From the NCBI RefSeq assembly GCF_004337985.1, contig NC_043744.1, positions 4,809,417 through 4,873,416 of the forward strand: a stretch of DNA of 64,000 nucleotides, in the 5' to 3' direction. This DNA comes from Pyricularia pennisetigena (taxonomy: Eukaryota; Ascomycota; Sordariomycetes; Magnaporthales; Pyriculariaceae). The notes under the pieces were generated by a model. The model did no database searches and was not told where the DNA came from. It saw nothing but the letters and a program-made list of their open reading frames with translations. Each line of letters begins with the position of its first letter. The first letter of the stretch is position 1. Shown piece by piece: positions 55,706-64,000 of this stretch. Made by a program: the position numbers and the translations under genes.

Positions 55706-58471
55706 AAGATACACCAGAGACAGCGGCAGAAAGCAAAGCAGTTTTCGCCGAATAATGCCAAGTCTAGTTGGTGAACTGAGCTTGAGTTACCAACTACCCC
55801 GTAATAAGAAAGAGAGAAAAAAAAAAAAAAAAACTCCACAAGGCAGAGCTGGTTGGTGCTACGAAGCCAAGGCAAGGTAGGACTTGTACTTTGGGGGCGC
55901 ACCTGGAATCTAATGCACGTTGATGCCCAGTGACTTGCAGGCAGAGGGCGCTGTTGCTGGTGAGTTGTCAGTGATTTTGCGTATTGCAGTGGCTCATACT
56001 TGAGGTAGGCGTAGGTGCATGGAGAGTATGAACAGGGGTAATTGAATCGCCAATGAGGGGGAGAGACAGGAGACGAGGAAAAAAAAAAGGTTGAGGCACT
56101 GGGGGAAAAGCAAGTAGTTACCTAGAATCACGTCGGCAGGGCAGTGGTATTCCTCAAAAGTTATTACTAGACAACAGTAAATGATTCAGTTTCCCATGTC
56201 ACTTTTATCCAGAAATAAATCACTTCTTTCTTTATTTCTCTTGTCAGCCAGGCGAAGAGTACCGGACACACCAGCCTATGGAGTACAGAGGCATGTGGAC
56301 AACCCCAAGTATTGTAATGGTCAAGTACCTGTCTACCTTGGGTGGGCGCGCATCGAGTTTTTCCACAGGATGGTTCGCAATCAAAAACGTGTCAGTCACC
56401 ACCACACGACGTCCATTAACATTAATCAGGACGTTTATTTTAGCCTAGTTGCTGCCTGATAAAGCACGCCCGCACAATGGAGGGCTCCCCTCCCACCTAC
56501 GAAACCTAGGTTGTGGTTACGACCTATTAATGGAGTTTTGACTTGAGCGAGGTGGGATTATGTAATTTCAAGTTCAGGCGAGCCAGGGAGTCCAGAGTCG
56601 AACAGGCAACCAAACTTTTCCGGAGAAGGCAGGTACGGAGTAGGCTGTTCGATCTGTATTGGGGAAAAAAAAGCAAACTGAGCAAAAAAAGGCACGAGCC
56701 ATCCGCAGCCACAACAAATCTGGAGACAAAAAAAAATTTAGGCTCATTCTATGCAGCTCAAAGTTTCTGCATTTATAGTTTTCATATGCTCTCTGAGACT
56801 CATCATCGTCCATCTTAGTGACTGCAGCTTTTGTCGTCGATCGCATGCGGGACTATTAACAAATTATACAGTATTCAGTATACTATGTATGTGCCTCATT
56901 CATTAATATTAATCGGCAGTCGCCCTTATCGATAGGGTAGGTTCCCGTCCCGCAAGACATGGGGACTGGCTGACCCTTGCCGATGTCAGATATGGGCCGC
57001 CTCATCCTGTGCGACATTCGGCAGAGAGAATACCGTTGTGATACAGAACCCTTTTGGTTGCCCGGACCAGAAGGTTCAGACGACTTTTCCGAGTTTGTGA
57101 TCCAAAGTGAGGCTTGCGAGGTGCTGGGTCGCTTGAAGACCAGCTGCACAAACATAAACATCAGATATGATGTCCTTCCTGACTTCGTATTTCGCCCTCG
57201 CTACGACTAGTACACCAGCTTCTTCAGCCCTGTCTTGCACACAAGCAGGGTGTGGCTTTTTTACTAGACTGATGGAGTTCCATCCGTAAACTCCTGTTGC
57301 TTAGGACGGAGTTTTCCGTCTAATTTTTTCCACTCAGCAAATTGGCCCAAAGCCACTGCTAGGTAATTACGAAGTACTTTATTGCGAACAATCGACAGGC
57401 TCCACCAGGAGGCAATCCTGAGCTGTCGCATAATGTACAATCTGACGTCGTCACTGTTGTCCTCAGGATCACTCGTTGCACATGTACGCAAGTGATTTTC
57501 TCACTCAGTTCCTGCCCCTTTTATTTCAAATTACTTCATAACTAGAGCAAAACTTTACTCGGGGCCCGCGTATTCTACAGTACGTACCTCGGCGACAGAC
57601 GATGCGGCATGACCGCATTCAAGGAGACTGAAATAACATGGACCATCTATGCAACCAAGCAAAGGCAGCCTAAAATAAGTCCCGAAAATCTCCAAATACC
57701 AGCCAACCCAGGGTTTCCCCGATCCATTTGACATGTACCTCGAGCTCATCAGGGTCCATTTCAACATTGCTTTGGATTACTTTTTATTTTTATTTTTATT
57801 TTTTTTCTCCCATTACAATTTCGGAGGAAATCTCAGTGTTAGCCACGCTTCAAACTGCTTTTGTGAAAAAATTTGACTATCGACCAGGAGAGATGCCGTG
57901 CAAAGCAGCCTATCTTTCCTCCGTCTACTTTGTTTCTACTTTTTCTTCTTCTAGTCTCCTTTTCAATGAACAAGATTAATCTTCAGCCAGCTGAGATAGG
58001 GTCCTGCGTCGGAGTGCATCCGCTCTAGGTAAAAATACGGACTTACATAAGGTACGGAGCACCCGCGAAAAGTAGGAGACCCCCGTAATTATTCATTGAC
58101 ATACGACATTTCACGGATCGCAAGGATCATGGTGCCCTAACAAATAACCGCGTTCATGTCAATTCCCACTTGCACCCGCGGCCAACTCTCGAGAACACTG
58201 CTAGGCACCTCAAAAAACTACCAGAGGCCATCTATCCATCCGTAGACCATTAACTCCACAATGCCCTGGCAGACGTTACCAGTCCAAGGTTTAGTCCTCG
58301 TATACATCCATTTCGCGGCCTCTTGAACAACAAGGAATGATATAGCTCGCTCAGATGTGCAGTCGTCCTGCTCTTGGCAACACGGGCTGTACGGTGCTGC
58401 GTCTCTGGTTGTCGACAGGAAGGCTGTATCACACGCCGGTTGCGTAAGCCAGTGTCTGGACAGCCATCGGG

Positions 58472-58488
58472 GGCAGGCAGGCAGGCAG
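58472..58488. repeat. (GGCA)4 tetranucleotide repeat before poly-A
   Basis: Four GGCA units that run into a poly-A tract (58489-58506). Purely intergenic. The same tetranucleotide recurs near 61204-61215. Confidence 0.8.
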
Positions 58489-59321
58489 AAAAAAAAAAAA
58501 AAAAAACGGATCGGCAGTGTCACTCAAACTAATGACGCCCCATTAGTGTCCATGGGCTTGGTTGGTGTGCAGTCTGTTTGCGCTGACCAGTCGCACTGTG
58601 GGTGCAGCGAGGGGATTGTAACAACCCCAGAATCCCATGGCAAGCCTTGCTGGTGCTGGCCTTGATGGATAGTATGGCGCATGTCGCACTTTGGTGTTCT
58701 GCATCTGAGTTAATGTAAGAGACGCGCTTCGATCTTTGAGGCTCATCTCACTCATTATTCCAGGGCTTCCAGCGCAGCCTTCGATGCCAAGTCGCTAGAA
58801 AGTAAGCATAACGTAAACAAATGTGTAAATCAGGTGCAGTTTAGCGGGCGGAAATGATATCGCACAATATTACTATCTGGTGATTTTATAACGTATAGCA
58901 GTGGCATTTGCTTGTCTTCAGCCCCTAGAGCTTGAGGGACTGCGTTATTACAAATACCGTTCGGACACGTGGGATGAAACTATGTCGTCTCGCTAGAAAG
59001 CTTCCTCATTGACGCTGAATTATTGCCGGAAAGGCCAGCAGTAAAGGGAACACGGCACTTAAGCTAATAGTTGAAAAAGCCTCGTTGGGATCGATGGATG
59101 ATTCGGAGCCAGTAATGGTTGTCAAGCACACAGCTTGTGTCGATCAGAGTAGTCAGTCGGTAAGCGCAGGGTGTAAAGAATTCCTCAACGTGTTATTGTT
59201 TACGTCAAGTCTACTTATCTGATCCGTTTCCCACGGAACATACTTTTACAATAGCATACACGTAGTAAGTGCGGACAATAATTCCACATGAATTACCATA
59301 GAGTGAATACCTTCTTCTTGC

Positions 59322-60833
59322 CTAGCCAGTCATCCAAGCGGCCGCCCGAGAGGCTCCAAAGTTGGACATCAGTCTCAATCCACTGGAGCCCATCGGGAAG
59401 TAGCTAACCAAGTACCACACAAGGCACACTAGTTGAATTATGGCCGAGAACAAGGTGAGAATCTGGCTGCGCAGCTAATGGCAGCAAAACGATGCTGGTT
59501 AGCTATAAAGTACACATGACCATAGCACAGGTTTGACTGTGTAAGTTTTGTTTCTTTGACTCACCCCAATAGCAAAGTAAAGACTCAAAACCATCGATCC
59601 AAGGTAGGCGCCCGTAAACGGTAATCTTGGTCCTGACAACAGATGCTGAATATAGGCCATTGGACCCATCATGGCGGCAAAAGAGCAGAGGAAGAAGACG
59701 GACCCCAGAGTCCACCTAATAAGTAAGAGGTATTAGTTAGCGCGCGTGACTCATTGGGGGAACCGCGTCACATGGGTGAAGCGGTTGCTAGTCGCGTCAA
59801 CCAAGAAACATAAATGTTCCGTCCTCTGAAATAGTAACATGTAAGGCAGAGAGTGCATCTATCGATCGGCGATCCATGACGACATGCAGCAGCTTTTGTC
59901 TAAGAAATGCTGCCACGCGTACGTCTGCAGCTATTCAGACATGGACTTTGGCGAGAACCAAGGTAGCGGCCCTGGGCAATGCGTGACAGCCGGGCACTAA
60001 AAGATCTCCTGCAGATATGCAGGTCGGGTAGATGCAGGAAGGACGACGAGTAGCGCAAGATGTTGATGGGACAAGAATCAATGCAAGGGGCAGGAGTGGT
60101 CATGGGATGGCAGGGCGTTGTACCGTCCACATGGGCATCGAGAAAGGGCTATGAATGGCCAATATCGGATTTGGGCAGAACTGTGAGGAGAAACAGAGGG
60201 AACATAGCAACTTACAAAGTCACAAACTTGCTTGGCCGGGTTGCTATCAACGGAAAGAAGAAAAAGCATACAAAGAAGCAGACGGCAGCTCCGATGTTGC
60301 ATCCTGCAAAGATAAGCAGTCGATCCCACCTACTGACTGCCGGCAGCAAGGCAACACTACGTTAGTAAAACCCTTGATCTACATGATATAGTGTCCACTA
60401 TAAATAAGAACAAGAGTATACAGAAAGCAAGGTGCCAAAGGGTGTGGGGGAATCTTTGCTCATGTGAAGAAAAGTGAGACACGCCGTGCGGCCTGGTCAG
60501 ATGTCATACAGCACCATCTGCTGCAGGGGAAGTGAACCCAGGGCAGTGGGATGAGTAGGCAACGTGGAGAGAGAGCAACGAAACGCCGCCACAGGAGCGG
60601 GTTGACTCACGGGCGAACCAGCCTTCCTCCTCTTCCCGCCTGGTTGGTGCGGGCAGCGGAGCCCCGGGGCCCTCTGTCGTGGGCAGCCGTACATAGCCAC
60701 GGTCGCCAAATGGATTGAGGGACTGCAGAGACGATAGTAGTCCGCTCTGCTGGGATGTGTTGACTGGCAAGTCAGGTTCTCGGCGCGACCAACCCAATGA
60801 GCCGAGCGAGTCTCGGAATGACTGCGACGCCAT
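59322..60833 (-). CDS. SFT2: Sft2-family Golgi membrane protein
   Basis: Four exons: 60833-60611, 60336-60216, 59715-59565, 59474-59322; 215 residues. Yeast Sft2 is a tetraspan protein that assists vesicle fusion with the late Golgi. The cytosolic N terminus (MASQSFRDSLGSLGWSRREP) is followed by LSRWDRLLIFAGCN, the family signature, then four hydrophobic helices at about 81-105, 112-137, 148-165 and 168-192. Further family motifs are SFAAMMGPMAYIQHLLSGPRLPF, split here by the helix 2/3 loop, and the end SNFGASRAAAWMTG. Phases agree at all junctions; LSRW crosses intron 1. Intron 2 is 500 nt, much longer than any other confident intron in the window. The upstream ATG at 60857 would add eight residues and is less likely. 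Confidence 0.93.
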
Positions 60834-63800
60834 TGTGTGAAAGTATATGTCTTTCAATTCTTTCGTTTATACGATCGCTTTGTGTTATTTGTCACAAATA
60901 GATGGTTCGGTCGAATAGACGGGGTATACGGGAGACAAGTCTTGAAGAGACTACCAAATGGGTGGATCGGTCGATAGGCAGCAGACCAAGGCAGTGCCGA
61001 CGGATGTCGGAACGCGCCAGTTATTCGTAATGCGCAGACCCGAAAAGGCTGGGTGGAAGGGTGGGTGGAATCGGGTCTGCAGGTGTATGGTCGCTAGTCA
61101 AACCAAGAGTGATGATGGTGGTGGAGGCCAGTGATAGATGGTAGCTGGGAACAAGATGCTTGGCAACTCCAGAAACCCCCGGGCGAAACGGAGACTAGGT
61201 AGGCAGGCAGGCAGGTAGTTTAGCCAACGGAACCCTGGCAAAGCTACGAAAAGTCGAGGCGAGTTAGGACATTACCACCATAATTCGTCAGCCTGGAGAA
61301 GGAGCGGGAGAACAAACCATACAGAGAGCTATCTCATGTGAACGCGCCAGCCGAGTATGTGGAGATTGGATTCAAGTTGGTCTACCGCGCCGTAGTAATC
61401 TTGTCAAAGGCCGGAACGTGGGTAAGGTAGGTAGGGAAGAAACCAGCGCGGTAGCTTATTCCACTACACTTCTACTGCCCGAGAGAGCCGGGATCCTCAG
61501 TCGCAAGTGATCACCACTGCGTCAACTAGTTAGTATAAGGGTGTGTAGTATCGTCCCCACTCATGTAGGCCTGGTTTCGGGTGGTGCTAAACGTTGTATA
61601 ATTGATATGGAACGTCTCGATCAACAACAAACGGAGAGGATGGGTTTGAGTATTGGGTATTGGTCGAACAGGTCATGATGCCCTCCAAATGCGCACCTGG
61701 CTGATAAGGAAAAGTGGGACACATCCTCAGGCTGGCACTTTTGATTGGACAGAGAGGCTGTGATCCAATCAACTGCACTATACCCTTGAGCCGGAGGGTC
61801 GGGTGGGTTCAAAGCTTAGTGGGTCCAACACGGGCGCCATTCTCGTCCTCTGGATGGCTGGCTCCCTTCCCGACGACGACGCATAACTGTCACCAAGGGC
61901 TTGTCAAAAAGATGCGGCAACGCGATCATTTAAGATACACCAATAATACCATGCACATCTCGCGGTGATCTTCACCTCGCCTATCTTGGGGGATTTGCAC
62001 CCGCATAAAGCCGCTTTTACTTTATAGTCCCTAAAGTTGACGTCGCCTATATGCCTGGTCCGTTTTCTTTTTGGGTTTGTTTCCGCTGCTCATCGCTTGG
62101 AGTAAGCGGTCCACCAATAGGCCCGACCTCCCGCCCGTATCCAGGCACTATGCGGCCCTAGTACGCCTGTGGGCGACTGCGTTGCCTTGCCTGGGTATGT
62201 ACCTACCTTAGGCTGGGAGCACTAGGCATAGCCAGGTCGTGGCACTGCGATATACTTCAAATCAATAAATACCAGGGGCCATGCATGGCTTATTTGAAAC
62301 GGAAGACTAGACATCCGCACCGATGTTTGTTCAAATTCAAGATCAACATTTATCAAGAACTTCAGTTGGCTGGTAGTGGCTGTACGCTTTGTACGACCTT
62401 GTGAGTTTGGGCCAAGTAACTGTTTTTTTATATATATGTTATCTTTTATCACCAGGCATGCCATCGACACATTCGAGGCTGACGGCGATAGCCCTCGCTA
62501 AACCCGCACTCCGTAGTCGCCGACGCAAAACACCCACCCCCACCGTATTCAACCCACAACAAATGAGTATACCTGGCTTGCTATTAGGTGACATTTATTG
62601 AATATACATATTGCGATCGGGCTTTTCCTACTCCTTTCATCCCTAAATCAGAGCTAACCGTACTGATGTCGGTGGTGCAAGATGTAGCAGACGGAAGCTG
62701 CCAGAATAACTAGAACCACCTCACTCCAGGATGGCGTAGTGAACCATGTATGCCGTGACTTCTCCAACACGGGCGGAGTAGACTAGCAGCGCCATGGATG
62801 AAGGCGTTGGGGGTGGCGTCGATGGAGACAGGTTTAGTGCACCTCCATGTCTTAGGCTGGCTGACTGGGGGTGTCACGTTGATGCATGGTGCCCACACTT
62901 CGACAACAACGTCCACGGCTCTATGTAGCTTCCTTGTCTTGTCTCTGGTGATTTTCGAGCAATACACAGCCCATTGAAAATGCTCCGGTCATACAAAGGC
63001 CCTCCCCACCAGAGACATTCCTGGCCATGGTAGCTCCCTTGCGCGAATGCAGGCTTTCTCAAGTGTGGACTTGGTAGGTACACTGTCTCTCCCCCACTCA
63101 TAGTTAGCGGAGGTACCAATTTACTTACCGTTTGTGATAACATCTGGTCCGCGCTATCTCCATATTTCCCAGTTCTTACCAAGACGTGTGTTGATGAGAT
63201 GGTGGTGAAGAAGGCCCCCCTTCTCATCTTCTCGCAAAGGCCTTCTCACACCAACCTCCAAGGAAGTCAGAAGACGTAGACATAGATAGGCAGGGGTGTG
63301 TACATGACCCCAGTAGATGATGCGTTACAATTTTTTTTTTTTAAAAAAAAATGGTTGTTTCTACTGGGGAGTTGAAGCCCCGTATATAATCCGTAGTGTT
63401 TCCTCCGTGTGTTCTTTGTCGCGGTCAGAATATGTGCCTTCTGTCCTGCTTCTGCATCCGCCTCTCGCCAAACTAGAATAGTGCCTCGCTGTGCATGATC
63501 CGACGCATGGAATTTCGGGTCGGCTTTCAACGCCCCAACAATTTAAGAATCATTTGAAGAAACGTAAACTACGTTACAACAAGCTTCCGATCGGGCTTTG
63601 GTGAGGTAAGTAAAGTCTAGTCACTTGTGTTGGTCGCTTCGTTGTTGTTGTCGCTGCGGTTTTGATATGAACTAAAGGTTGAGGCTTGGTATGCTAACTG
63701 TGATTCCCCATAGACGTTTTTTTTTTTTTTTAATCTTGGTCGCCAATCCAACAAGACGCCAAAGCAAGCAACGTACCACAGCATCCAAGGTGTCCCACCG

Positions 63801-64000
63801 CATACCTTGGAGGAGGACTATCGAACACAGCGCTGGGACTTTGGTAGAAAGGCTAGAGTCGGATCTGTTGTCAAAAGAAAGAGGAAGAGGTGCGGGTCAG
63901 TGCATCCCCCCACCTACAACAATCCCCCTGCTTTTCTTTTTACTCTGCCTTGCCCCGCGGCGTCTGTGATGGGAGATTTGGAGTGGAGGAGCCAAGCAGG
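60834..64000. other. Intergenic region to the right end
   Basis: 3.2 kb upstream of SFT2 with no supported gene. TAGG/GGCA simple repeats at 61196-61220 and near 61426-61436, a T12-A9 inverted homopolymer at 63331-63351, and a T-run at 63718-63731 are present. Frames at 62710-63227 on the minus strand are open but match nothing known. A gene may begin beyond the window. Confidence 0.5.

Larger units (their letters stand above)
54474..59321. other. Long intergenic region (4.8 kb)
   Basis: The largest gap between supported genes. The left 700 bp are the LARP leader, A-rich with short frames. Poly-T (55236-55254), poly-A (55670-55689, 55818-55833), a (GAAA)n repeat at 55690-55705 and a (GGCA)4 repeat at 58472-58488 are present. 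No coding frame over 105 codons resembles a protein. AT-rich stretches and many short ORFs fit non-coding or degraded sequence; no transposase or reverse-transcriptase motif was recognised. Confidence 0.5.

Noticed and set aside
63331..63351. T12-A9 inverted homopolymer
   Set aside because: A simple-sequence feature with no specificity; homopolymer lengths in this contig are unreliable.
1..64000. CRISPR array, rRNA genes, bacterial operons or a viral insertion
   Set aside because: No regular spacer-repeat structure, no rRNA-like blocks, and all supported genes have fungal introns and families; no viral protein motif was seen.

Overview
The window looks like a nuclear contig from a filamentous ascomycete (Pezizomycotina, most likely Sordariomycetes; Magnaporthales is only a guess). 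The reasons are short introns (54 to 145 nt, one of 500 nt) with GT-AG ends and CTRAC branch sites, CT-rich leaders before start codons, a Zn2Cys6 regulator, a QDE-3-type RecQ helicase, WSC/DUF1996 and GPI-anchored wall proteins, and 2 to 5 kb intergenic stretches rich in homopolymers. There are no operons, CRISPR arrays, rRNA genes or recognisable transposons. Three runs of N interrupt the sequence, two of them at poly-A tracts, which points to homopolymer assembly problems.

Layout, left to right: secreted DUF1996-WSC protein (+, 3519-5505); four-helix membrane protein (+, 7749-8560); MIF-like domain protein (+, 10418-11619); Gtr2/RagC GTPase (+, 15076-16445); LCAT-like hydrolase (-, 16816-19329); Zn2Cys6 transcription factor (-, 22451-25593); THO subunit Tex1 (-, 27806-29297), head to head with Ric1 (+, 29991-33491); RecQ helicase of the Sgs1/BLM/QDE-3 class (-, 33994-39432), head to head with Lsm6 (+, 39945-40395); a SAM-dependent methyltransferase (-, 40635-41694); a DR/RSR-rich DUF3824-type protein (-, 43811-46078) with a possible extra 3' exon; a small GPI-anchored protein (+, 49122-49749); a La-motif (LARP) protein (-, 51618-54473); and the Golgi membrane protein Sft2 (-, 59322-60833). 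Exon boundaries were worked out by reading splice sites and checking reading-frame phase.

Most genes are housekeeping and unrelated to each other, although several concern RNA (Tex1, Lsm6, LARP, and the RecQ helicase through quelling) or Golgi/endosome traffic (Ric1, Sft2) and TORC1 signalling (Gtr2). I found no clearly new multi-gene system. The most interesting signals are at the splicing and non-coding level: a GC-AG intron that splits the zinc-cluster codons, an acceptor competition in RIC1 where the better-looking CAG gives an immediate stop, a possible in-frame 57-nt exitron and a NAGNAG acceptor in the transcription factor, a perfect 10-bp hairpin just after the DUF3824 stop with a candidate alternative C-terminal exon beyond it, a 14-bp palindrome in the TEX1/RIC1 divergent promoter, and seven copies of TACAGTA in the first 2.9 kb.
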